From the NCBI RefSeq assembly GCF_016583745.1, contig NZ_NRRQ01000007.1, forward strand, positions 1 through 64,000: DNA of 64,000 bases, given 5' to 3'. Below the pieces are notes generated by a model. That model made no database searches. It was not told the DNA's origin and saw nothing but the letters and a program-made list of their open reading frames with translations. The translations under genes were made by a program, and so were the position numbers. Position 1 is the stretch's first letter, and each line of letters begins with the position of its first letter. Shown in pieces: positions 9,174 through 16,844 of this stretch. Source of the DNA: Chromatium okenii (GTDB lineage Bacteria; Pseudomonadota; Gammaproteobacteria; Chromatiales; Chromatiaceae).

Positions 9174-10778
9174 ATGAGTAATACCGGACGCCCTCACAGC
9201 GCACATTCGCTTGACAATCATGGCCTGTACAACCTCAACACGGTGCATTGGAATTTGCCCACTCCGGCGCTGTATGAACAGGCGCTGCGGGCACACGAAG
9301 GCGTGTTGTCGCACATGGGACCGCTGGTCGTGCGCACTGGTCATCACACTGGACGCTCGGCCAACGATAAATTCGTCGTCGAAGAGGCGACCAGTAAAGA
9401 CCATATTTGGTGGGGCGAAATCAATCGCCCGATTGATGAAGAACATTTCGATTTATTGCATCACCGGCTGGCGTCTTATTTACAGATGAAAGACGTGTAT
9501 GTGCAGGATTGTTTTATTGGCGCAGACCCGAATTATCGGATGCCGGTGCGTATTGTGTCGGAATATGCGTGGCACAGTTTATTTGCACGGAATCTCTGCA
9601 TTCAACCCAGCCACGATGAATTAACGCAGATCATTCCTGAATTCACCGTGATTGATGTGCCGCGTTTTCATGCCATTCCGTCGGTAGACAATACCCGCAG
9701 CGAAACATTCATCATGGTGAATTTCGCTAAAAAATTGGTGTTAATTGGCGGCACCAGTTATGCGGGCGAGATTAAAAAATCACTGTTTACCGTGATGAAT
9801 TACATGATGCCATTCCGCGATGTATTGCCAATGCACTGCTCGGCGAATATCGGCCCGAATGGTAAAACCGCGCTGTTTTTTGGTTTAAGCGGCACCGGCA
9901 AAACCACGCTATCTGCAGATGCAGCCCGCACGTTAATTGGTGACGATGAGCACGGCTGGAGTAATGAAGGCGTTTTCAATTTTGAAGGCGGCTGTTATGC
10001 CAAGATGATTCGGTTATCGCCCACTGCCGAGCCAGAAATTTATGCCACCACGATGCGGTTTGGCACCGTGTTGGAGAATGTCACGGTTGAAGCAGAAGAT
10101 CGCCGTTTGAATTTAGATGATGAATCGCTGACTGAAAATACTCGCGGCGGTTATCACATCAGCGCCATTCCCAATGCAAGTGAGAGCGGAATGGGCGGTC
10201 ATCCCGACGCTATTTTGTTTTTAACCTGCGATGCGTTTGGTGTTTTACCACCGGTAGCGCGATTAACTCCAGAACAGGCGATGTACCATTTTATTTCTGG
10301 TTATACCGCTCGCGTTGCTGGCACTGAAAAAGGCGTTACCGAACCAGCGCCAGTATTTAGCGCCTGTTACGGTGCGCCATTTATGCCGCTGCATCCGCAA
10401 AAATATGCCGAATTATTAGGCAAACGTTTGACGGAACACGGCACCAAGGTGTGGCTGATTAACACTGGCTGGAGCGGCGGCGCGTATGGCGTCGGGCAAC
10501 GGATGCAGATTCCGCACACGCGGGCGATGGTCAACGCGGTATTGGATGGCAAGCTCGACGACGTACCGACGCGCTTGGATCCGATTTTCGGGCTGCAAAT
10601 CCCCGAAACTTGCCCCGGCGTGCCGGCCGAAGTGCTTGATCCGCGCCAAACGTGGCCGGATGGAGCGGCGTATGACACGCAGGCACGCAAATTGGCAGGA
10701 ATGTTCCAAAAGAACTTCACCAAATTTGCCGATCAGGTTGATGAACGCATTACCGCCGCCGGGCCGAAAGCAGATTGA
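9174..10778 (+). CDS. pckA: Phosphoenolpyruvate carboxykinase (ATP)
   Basis: Converts oxaloacetate and ATP to PEP, CO2 and ADP: the first committed step of gluconeogenesis, cytoplasmic. 534 residues, the usual size for the ATP-dependent class. The P-loop GLSGTGKTTLS, the preceding HCSAN segment with its metal-binding His, and the Asp-rich GDDEHGW segment are all present. It stands alone, preceded by a terminator and followed by a 12-bp hairpin. malate dehydrogenase (mdh, near 36 kb) supplies oxaloacetate in the same pathway. Confidence 0.97.
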   Translation: MSNTGRPHSAHSLDNHGLYNLNTVHWNLPTPALYEQALRAHEGVLSHMGPLVVRTGHHTGRSANDKFVVEEATSKDHIWWGEINRPIDEEHFDLLHHRLASYLQMKDVYVQDCFIGADPNYRMPVRIVSEYAWHSLFARNLCIQPSHDELTQIIPEFTVIDVPRFHAIPSVDNTRSETFIMVNFAKKLVLIGGTSYAGEIKKSLFTVMNYMMPFRDVLPMHCSANIGPNGKTALFFGLSGTGKTTLSADAARTLIGDDEHGWSNEGVFNFEGGCYAKMIRLSPTAEPEIYATTMRFGTVLENVTVEAEDRRLNLDDESLTENTRGGYHISAIPNASESGMGGHPDAILFLTCDAFGVLPPVARLTPEQAMYHFISGYTARVAGTEKGVTEPAPVFSACYGAPFMPLHPQKYAELLGKRLTEHGTKVWLINTGWSGGAYGVGQRMQIPHTRAMVNAVLDGKLDDVPTRLDPIFGLQIPETCPGVPAEVLDPRQTWPDGAAYDTQARKLAGMFQKNFTKFADQVDERITAAGPKAD

Positions 10779-10830
10779 ACGTTGCGCAAGACTGCTGGTG
10801 AAGTGCTAAAACTGTTTAGAGCGTAAGGAG

Positions 10831-10860
10831 AGGAAACACTGATTAACGTCAGTGTTTCCT
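10831..10860 (+). other. 12-bp perfect hairpin downstream of pckA
   Basis: AGGAAACACTGA (10831-10842) pairs with TCAGTGTTTCCT (10849-10860) over a TTAACG loop. There is no T-run after it, so it may protect the pckA mRNA 3' end, act as a weak terminator, or be an isolated palindromic repeat. Confidence 0.6.
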
Positions 10861-10903
10861 AAAACGGCTGAATTGGCAATGTGTACAATAGGATAACCAT
10901 CAA

Positions 10904-12856
10904 GTGATTCAGTTGATTATGCGACCGCTGCTAACTCAAAAGGGCATTATTAATATCGTTATATCTTGTTTATGTGTTGCGCTGCCCGCTTGGGCAGTGA
11001 GCGCCACGCCGCAATTAGATTCTGTGACATTGCAGCTTAAATGGAAGCATCAATTTCAATTTGCCGGGTATTATGCAGCGCAAGAAAAAGGCTTTTATCG
11101 TGACGCTGGTTTAGATGTCACAATTATTGAAGCAGCGCCGGGTATTGATTCAACGCAAGAAGTCGTCGCGGGTCGCGCCCAGTTTGGCGTTGGAACCAGC
11201 GAACTTATTTTGAATCGCTATCGCGGCGATCCGGTGATTGTATTAGGCGTGATTTTTCAACATTCTCCGCTCAGTTTGGTGACGCTCGGTGATTCGGGAA
11301 TTGATCACGTTCACAAGCTCGTCGGTCAGAAAGTGATGATAGAACCAAGTTCAGCAGAATTGATTGCTTATTTGTATCAAGAAGGTTTCACACAAAAAGC
11401 ATTTGTGATGGAGCATCACAGTTTTGATTTAAGTGATTTGCTCAATGGCAATACCGCTGCCATGTCGGTTTATGCTACAGATGAATTATATGAACTCCAA
11501 CAATTGGGACGCACCTATAATCAATTTAGCCCACGCATGAGTGGCATTGATTTTTACGGCGACAATTTTTTTACTGTCAACAGCCAGCTAGAACAACATC
11601 CTCAGCGAGTTAAAGCCTTTCGAGAAGCAACCCTGCGGGGATGGCGTTATGCCATGCAACACTCGGATGAAATTGTGCAGTTAATTTATCAAAAGTATTC
11701 GCAGCGCCACAGTATGGCGCATTTGCAATTTGAAGCAAAAGCGATGCTGGATTTAATGCGCCCAGATTTAATTGATCCCGGTTATATGAATGTCGGACGT
11801 TGGCAACACATTGCGCAAACCTATCATTATTTAGGCATATTGCCTGAGCACTTCGACGTCACAAAACTGCTGTATATTCCCAATCCAGATTTAGATTTAG
11901 AAAAATTAAGAGTGACGCTTTACTATGCCGCAGCAATTTTGCTGGTGTTTGCGTTAGTTATTTTAGTACTGTTTTATTTTTATCGCCGCGTAACGATCAG
12001 CGAAGCAAAATTGAATACGATGTTTCATCATGCGCCGCTAGTATTGATTATCCTAAATGATAAAAATCACATCCTCAACTGGAACTTTGAAGCTGAGAAA
12101 ACTTTTTTATGGACAGCGGTTGAGGTGATTGGTAAAAATGTATCACTTATTGTTCCCGCCAGCGAACGTGAGTCAGTACAAAACGTCTTTGCGACGGTGC
12201 ATAGAGAACAGCAAGTGGTGCATCACGAAAACTTCAATGTGAAGAAAGATGGACAAGAGATTTTGTGTGAGTGGATTAACGCCCCGTTCAAAAGTCAGAG
12301 CGAGAAATCTAACTTTATTATTTGCATGGCACGTGATGTTACAGAAAAAAGGGCATTAGAAAAAAACCTAGAACAAGCCGCACACTACGATCATTTAACC
12401 GGTTTACCCAATCGCGCTTTAATTTTGGAGCAACTGAAAAAAGCACTTGCTTTAGCAGAACGGCATCAGACCAAACTAGCACTGCTGTTTTTTGATTTAG
12501 ATGGTTTTAAGAAAGTGAATGATATTTTAGGACACAAAGCGGGAGATTTATTGCTCCAGTTTGTTGCCAAGCGGTTATTGCAATCAATTCGAGAAATGGA
12601 TTATGTGGGGCGATTGGGTGGCGATGAATTTTTGATTATTTTGCAGGATATAGGCTCTTTAGAAAATGCTCAAGAAGTCGGCAATAAGTTATGTCAGTAT
12701 ATTGCGCGACCATGTCAACTCAATGATGAAGAAATCGACGTACATGCCAGCGTGGGCATTGGGATTTATCCCGATGATGCTATTGATTTCGATGCGTTAA
12801 TTCACCACGCGGATCAGAAAATGTATCAAACTAAACTTCGGAATAAAGTTGTATAA
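10904..12856 (+). CDS. Diguanylate cyclase with periplasmic NMT1/THI5-like sensor and PAS domain
   Basis: 650 residues. A signal segment (about 10-33) precedes an NMT1/THI5-type solute-binding domain (about 40-260, with LKWKHQFQFAGYYAA). One membrane segment follows (about 338-360), then a PAS domain (about 365-480) and a GGDEF domain (about 485-645). The active-site RLGGDEF is intact, and RxxD (REMD) stands five residues before it, the product-inhibition site. The GTG at 10904 has AGGA ten bases upstream; ATG 10919 is the alternative. It should bind a small molecule such as a pyrimidine or thiamine-precursor-like ligand in the periplasm and make c-di-GMP in the cytoplasm. The ligand is unknown. 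Confidence 0.9.
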   Translation: MIQLIMRPLLTQKGIINIVISCLCVALPAWAVSATPQLDSVTLQLKWKHQFQFAGYYAAQEKGFYRDAGLDVTIIEAAPGIDSTQEVVAGRAQFGVGTSELILNRYRGDPVIVLGVIFQHSPLSLVTLGDSGIDHVHKLVGQKVMIEPSSAELIAYLYQEGFTQKAFVMEHHSFDLSDLLNGNTAAMSVYATDELYELQQLGRTYNQFSPRMSGIDFYGDNFFTVNSQLEQHPQRVKAFREATLRGWRYAMQHSDEIVQLIYQKYSQRHSMAHLQFEAKAMLDLMRPDLIDPGYMNVGRWQHIAQTYHYLGILPEHFDVTKLLYIPNPDLDLEKLRVTLYYAAAILLVFALVILVLFYFYRRVTISEAKLNTMFHHAPLVLIILNDKNHILNWNFEAEKTFLWTAVEVIGKNVSLIVPASERESVQNVFATVHREQQVVHHENFNVKKDGQEILCEWINAPFKSQSEKSNFIICMARDVTEKRALEKNLEQAAHYDHLTGLPNRALILEQLKKALALAERHQTKLALLFFDLDGFKKVNDILGHKAGDLLLQFVAKRLLQSIREMDYVGRLGGDEFLIILQDIGSLENAQEVGNKLCQYIARPCQLNDEEIDVHASVGIGIYPDDAIDFDALIHHADQKMYQTKLRNKVV

Positions 12857-12907
12857 CCTGATACGCTCAGATACAACTGTTTAACCCTTTTTGAACAAAG
12901 GGAATCG

Positions 12908-12947
12908 AAACCGCCGCTTTTCCCATTCGGGAACGAGCGGTTTTTTT
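12908..12947 (+). terminator. Rho-independent terminator
   Basis: AAACCGC (12908-12914) pairs with GCGGTTT (12937-12943), with an inner TTCCC/GGGAA stem, followed by a run of T to 12947. It ends the diguanylate cyclase transcript ahead of pyrC. Confidence 0.85.
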
Positions 12948-12972
12948 ATGACTGCACTGCGAGTTTTTTATA

Positions 12973-14016
12973 ATGAATCAAATCAATTGCCTCACGATTA
13001 CCCGTCCCGATGATTGGCATGTTCATCTGCGCGACGGTGCGGCACTGGCGGCGGTCGTCGGTCACACCGCCCGTCAATTCGCCCGCGCCATCATCATGCC
13101 CAATCTCAAGCCGCCTGTGGTCACAACGCAACAGGCGCTGGCATATCGAGCGCGGATTCTGGCAGCACTGCCCGCTAACAGTGACTTTCAACCACTAATG
13201 ACACTGTATCTTACTGACCACACTTCGCCTGCCGACATCGTCACCGCTCACGCCAGCGGCGCGGTATTCGCCTGCAAACTGTATCCAGCCGGCGCGACCA
13301 CCAATTCTGACAGCGGCGTCACGGCGTTGTCGCATATTTATCCGGCATTGGCGGCGATGCAACAGGTGGGGCTGCCGCTGTTGGTACACGGCGAGGTGAC
13401 GGCGGCGGAAGTCGATATTTTCGACCGTGAACAACGCTTTATGGAGGAACAACTCGCGCCGCTGGTGCGGGATTTTCCCGCGCTCAAGATCGTGTTTGAG
13501 CACGTCACGACCGCTGAGGCGATGGATTTTGTGCGCGAAGGCGCGGACACCTTGGCTGCAACCATTACGCCACATCATTTGTTGCTCAACCGCAACGCGC
13601 TGTTGGTGGGCGGCATTCATCCGCATCTGTATTGCCTGCCGGTGTTGAAACGAGAACGGCATCGGCAGGCGCTGCTGACGGCCGCAACCAGCGGACATCC
13701 GCGCTTTTTTCTCGGCACTGACAGCGCCCCGCACGCGATGAGCGCCAAAGAAACCAGTTGCGGCTGCGCCGGAATTTACAGCGCCCACGCCGCGCTGGAG
13801 GTGTACGCAACGGCATTTGCGCAAGCGGGCGCGTTGGAACGTTTAGAGGGATTTGCCAGCCATTTCGGCGCAGATTTTTACGGTTTGCCGCGCAATACCG
13901 GCACGATCACGCTGTGGCAGGAAACGTGGCAGGTGCCAACGCAATATGCGTTTGGTGATGATGCAATTGTGCCACTCAATGCGGGGCTGCCGTTGCAATG
14001 GCGGATGAATGAATGA
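12973..14016 (+). CDS. pyrC: Dihydroorotase (PyrC, class II)
   Basis: Closes carbamoyl-aspartate to dihydroorotate in pyrimidine synthesis. 347 residues, the size of the E. coli type. Zinc ligands are His16 and His18 ([10 protein letters not shown]), the carboxylated Lys of [14 protein letters not shown], His in LLVHGE, His in FEHVTT, and the Asp of GTDSAPH. It appears to be a single-gene unit between two terminator-like structures. Confidence 0.97.
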   Translation: MNQINCLTITRPDDWHVHLRDGAALAAVVGHTARQFARAIIMPNLKPPVVTTQQALAYRARILAALPANSDFQPLMTLYLTDHTSPADIVTAHASGAVFACKLYPAGATTNSDSGVTALSHIYPALAAMQQVGLPLLVHGEVTAAEVDIFDREQRFMEEQLAPLVRDFPALKIVFEHVTTAEAMDFVREGADTLAATITPHHLLLNRNALLVGGIHPHLYCLPVLKRERHRQALLTAATSGHPRFFLGTDSAPHAMSAKETSCGCAGIYSAHAALEVYATAFAQAGALERLEGFASHFGADFYGLPRNTGTITLWQETWQVPTQYAFGDDAIVPLNAGLPLQWRMNE

Positions 14017-14042
14017 CTATAGAAATGACGCAGTTGCATTTG

Positions 14043-14112
14043 TAGCCACCTGATTTTTTGCATTTATTCTGCATAACACTGAGCGTTATTTTGATAATAA
14101 ATCAGGTGGCTA
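14043..14112. repeat. 14-bp inverted repeat enclosing 42 bases
   Basis: TAGCCACCTGATTT (14043-14056) and AAATCAGGTGGCTA (14099-14112) are perfect complements. A smaller stem, ATAAC/GTTAT, lies inside (14073-14089). It may be an extended hairpin ending pyrC, or the relic of a short inverted-repeat element. No target-site duplication is evident. Confidence 0.6.
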
Positions 14113-14186
14113 TCTGCTAATTCAATCTATAACCAACGACCAGCTATACTTCAATGACATCTCGTCCATCATGCGGAAAATTGCCA

Positions 14187-16070
14187 ATGTTTAATCGTTA
14201 TCAGCTCCTTCGGTCACTAACACGCTGGGCAGGAATTGCTGCCTTACTGTTGACCATTCCAACTCACGCTGCCGGTCTCAACGACACTGGCATTATCACT
14301 TGCTCGAATGCCGATATTAACGGCTTTCCGTGTCCGGTCGCCGGTTTTCCCGGTCAAGATGCTGAATTCGGCACCAACACATTTGATTTCACCAAATTGG
14401 ATGCAGCGGGTAATGATTTGCCAGCAACCGCCACCAATCACACCTGCGTCCGCGATAACGTCACTGGGTTAATTTGGGAAGTGAAAACAAATGATGGCGG
14501 TTTGCGCGATCAAAATAAAATCTACACTTTTGACCAAGCCGAGAATTACGTTAAAGACGTCAACGCTACTCATGTATGCGGATTTAAGGATTGGCGAATG
14601 CCAGATGTGAAAGAACTGCTCGGGATTACCGATCAAAGTCACACTCATCCTGCAATTGATTTCAACTATTTTTTGAATACGCCAAATAACGGTTTTTGGT
14701 CAGTTTCTCCCTATGTCAACGACTTGGACTATCTGTGGAACGTGGATTTTAACGATAGCAGCGCCAGCGTCAGCAATCTGAGCAACGCCAGCCACGTTCG
14801 CCTCGTCCGCGGTGGTCAGTTTTTAGACACCTTTGTTGATAATGGTAATGGCACCGTAACTCAAATGAATACTGGGTTAATGTGGGCGAAGTGTAGCGAA
14901 GGTCAAACGGACAGCGATTGCACAGGCACGGCAACGGAAATGAATTGGAGCGCCGCTTTAACTGCCGCGAATGAATCCCTTCTAGGCGGCTACAGCGATT
15001 GGCGGTTGCCTAATTTGAAAGAGCTACAAACTCTGGTTGATTACAGCCGTTACAGTCCCGCAATTGATAGCAGCTACTTTCCAAATACGCCGGGTGCGTG
15101 GTTTTGGTCTGGCTCGCCCTATGCCGACAACTCGGGTGACGCATGGATTGTGGATTTCTACGGTGGATACGCTAAAAACAGCAGCCGGATTAGTGCGCTG
15201 TCCGTTCGACTCGTTCGTAGTATTTTTTATTTAACTGTTAATAAAATCGGCAACGGCACGGGAACGGTGACGAGCAGCGATGGCAATATCAAATGTGGAG
15301 CCACCTGCATTGCCAGTTTTAATAGCGGCAACAGTGTGATCCTCACCGCCATCGCTGCGAGCGGTTCGATATTCAGTGGCTGGAGCTGCGCATGTACCAA
15401 TAAAACTGGTGATTGCACGGTGAACATGAACGCAGCGCAAACTGTCGCTGCTAATTTCAGTACTGCGCCAATTCTTAAAAAACTATCCATTAACAAATCT
15501 GGCAATGGCACGATCACCAGTTCGCCAGCAGGAATCAGTTGTGGAGCTACCTGTAATAAAGAATTTGCCATCGGAACTGTTGTCACGCTCACTGCAAAAC
15601 CGGATACTGGTGCGACGTTTATCGACTGGAACAACTGCTCCCCCCTTGATAAAAAACCGCTGCAATGCACGGTCAAACTCGCTACCAATAAAAACGTGAC
15701 CGCAACGTTTGGAAAAAATGGAGTTGCAGATATTAAAATCACTGAGATCAAACTCACGCCAACGTCACCCGATGCGAATGGCATTTTTAGTGCCACCATC
15801 AGCGTTACCAATCAAGGTTCCGCATCTGTCAGCGGTGGTTATTTGGATATATGGGCAAATCAACCAACCGAGCAAAAGTGCGGCGCATTTGGTGAAGAAT
15901 GGATTGACATTGGTGTATTAGCTGCCGGAGCAACGAAAACCTTTACATTGAACTTGCGTTCAAATGGCGCTGGTGCTAAAAAGCTCCGTGCTTTTGCTGA
16001 TAGCTGGTGTCAAGCGCCAGAATCAAATGAAGACAACAATCAACTGACTAAAAAATATACGGTAAAATAA
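14187..16070 (+). CDS. Exported protein: two DUF1566 domains, InlB-like repeats, CARDB-like C-terminus
   Basis: 627 residues from ATG 14187. This start gives a clean signal peptide (RYQLLRSLTRWAGIAALLL...THA), and a TATACT -10 at 14145-14150 would start RNA after the other candidate ATG (14154). Two DUF1566/Lcl-type domains follow, each ending in an FWS-SPY ... VRLVR block (about 80-205 and 215-345). Next are two divergent InlB-type repeats of the form GNGT(V/I)TSS...CGATC...LTA..., and a CARDB-like beta-sandwich ending NNQLTKKYTVK. The last ~110 residues resemble those of the convergent protein at 16845-18875. Likely cell-surface or secreted; ligand unknown. Confidence 0.85.
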   Translation: MFNRYQLLRSLTRWAGIAALLLTIPTHAAGLNDTGIITCSNADINGFPCPVAGFPGQDAEFGTNTFDFTKLDAAGNDLPATATNHTCVRDNVTGLIWEVKTNDGGLRDQNKIYTFDQAENYVKDVNATHVCGFKDWRMPDVKELLGITDQSHTHPAIDFNYFLNTPNNGFWSVSPYVNDLDYLWNVDFNDSSASVSNLSNASHVRLVRGGQFLDTFVDNGNGTVTQMNTGLMWAKCSEGQTDSDCTGTATEMNWSAALTAANESLLGGYSDWRLPNLKELQTLVDYSRYSPAIDSSYFPNTPGAWFWSGSPYADNSGDAWIVDFYGGYAKNSSRISALSVRLVRSIFYLTVNKIGNGTGTVTSSDGNIKCGATCIASFNSGNSVILTAIAASGSIFSGWSCACTNKTGDCTVNMNAAQTVAANFSTAPILKKLSINKSGNGTITSSPAGISCGATCNKEFAIGTVVTLTAKPDTGATFIDWNNCSPLDKKPLQCTVKLATNKNVTATFGKNGVADIKITEIKLTPTSPDANGIFSATISVTNQGSASVSGGYLDIWANQPTEQKCGAFGEEWIDIGVLAAGATKTFTLNLRSNGAGAKKLRAFADSWCQAPESNEDNNQLTKKYTVK

Positions 16071-16096
16071 TCGCCATTGCTGTTTTTAGTGTCACC

Positions 16097-16124
16097 GCTC
16101 TCTTTTTATGAAAGAGAGCTTTTT
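16097..16124 (+). terminator. Rho-independent terminator
   Basis: GCTCTCTTT (16097-16105) pairs with AAAGAGAGC (16111-16119) over a 5-base loop, then five T. It ends the DUF1566 gene just before the Uma2 gene. Confidence 0.85.
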
Positions 16125-16142
16125 ATCTTGAGGAGTATCCTG

Positions 16143-16718
16143 ATGTCGATTCCAGATGCTATCGTAGCAATCACACATGATGAATATTTAACTGGCGAAC
16201 AACTGAGTCAGATTCGGCATGAGTATGTCGCCGGACAGGTGTTCGCAATGGCAGGGGCGAGTGAAAAGCACAACCGGATCACGCTTAATCTTGCCTTTCA
16301 TTTACGCGCCGCAGCTCGCGGCACACCCTGCGGCGTGTTTATGAATGATATGAAGGTGCACATCGCCACGCGGGATATTTTTTATTATCCTGATGTGGTA
16401 TTGACGTGTGATACCGACGACCGCGAACCATTTTATAAAACCACGCCCTGCTTGATTGCCGAAGTGTTATCACCTTCGACAGAATTAACGGATCGGCGGG
16501 AAAAGCTGGTGAATTACCGGACGTTGCCATCATTGCGTTATTATTTACTACTTTCCCAAGATCAGCGGATGGTTGAGTTATATCAGCGCAATGAGAATAA
16601 AGCGGGGGAATGGTATTATTTTTGTTATGACGACACGGGCGAATTGTGCTTAAACTGCCCGCCGTTAAAGTTACAATTCACGGTGGCTGATTTATATGAA
16701 GATGTCGTTATGCTCTAA
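16143..16718 (+). CDS. Uma2 family PD-(D/E)XK nuclease-like protein (DUF820)
   Basis: 191 residues from ATG 16143, which has AGGAG 7 bases upstream; an upstream extension would run through the preceding terminator. The restriction-endonuclease-like fold is marked by YYPDVVLTCD and LIAEVLSPSTE, followed by DRREKLVNYRTLPSLRYYLL, the standard Uma2 layout. The family is abundant in cyanobacteria and some sulfur bacteria, often in many copies, and its role is unclear; a nuclease or mobile-element link is proposed. The gene stands between two terminators and two surface-protein genes, so it is probably transcribed alone. Confidence 0.88.
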   Translation: MSIPDAIVAITHDEYLTGEQLSQIRHEYVAGQVFAMAGASEKHNRITLNLAFHLRAAARGTPCGVFMNDMKVHIATRDIFYYPDVVLTCDTDDREPFYKTTPCLIAEVLSPSTELTDRREKLVNYRTLPSLRYYLLLSQDQRMVELYQRNENKAGEWYYFCYDDTGELCLNCPPLKLQFTVADLYEDVVML

Positions 16719-16780
16719 ACGGCATTTTTTACGCAAAACAGCGATCATTGCCCGCGCAATGTTTGCCTAAATCACAAAAA

Positions 16781-16814
16781 AACCGCCGCACTTGATGATT
16801 AAAGTGCGGCGGTT
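16781..16814. terminator. Bidirectional terminator between Uma2 gene and beta-helix gene
   Basis: AACCGCCGCACTT (16781-16793) pairs perfectly with AAGTGCGGCGGTT (16802-16814). The leftward reading ends in a run of T (A-run at 16776-16782 on the given strand). Rightward only a short CTTT follows. It best serves the leftward gene at 16845-18875. Confidence 0.85.
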
Positions 16815-16844
16815 CTTTGTGTAAAAGCGAACTGGTTTAAGTCG

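Noticed and set aside
15227-15811. 194-codon leftward frame opposite the DUF1566 gene
   Set aside because: Hydrophobic-looking but it mirrors the InlB-type repeats of the real gene and repeats with their period.
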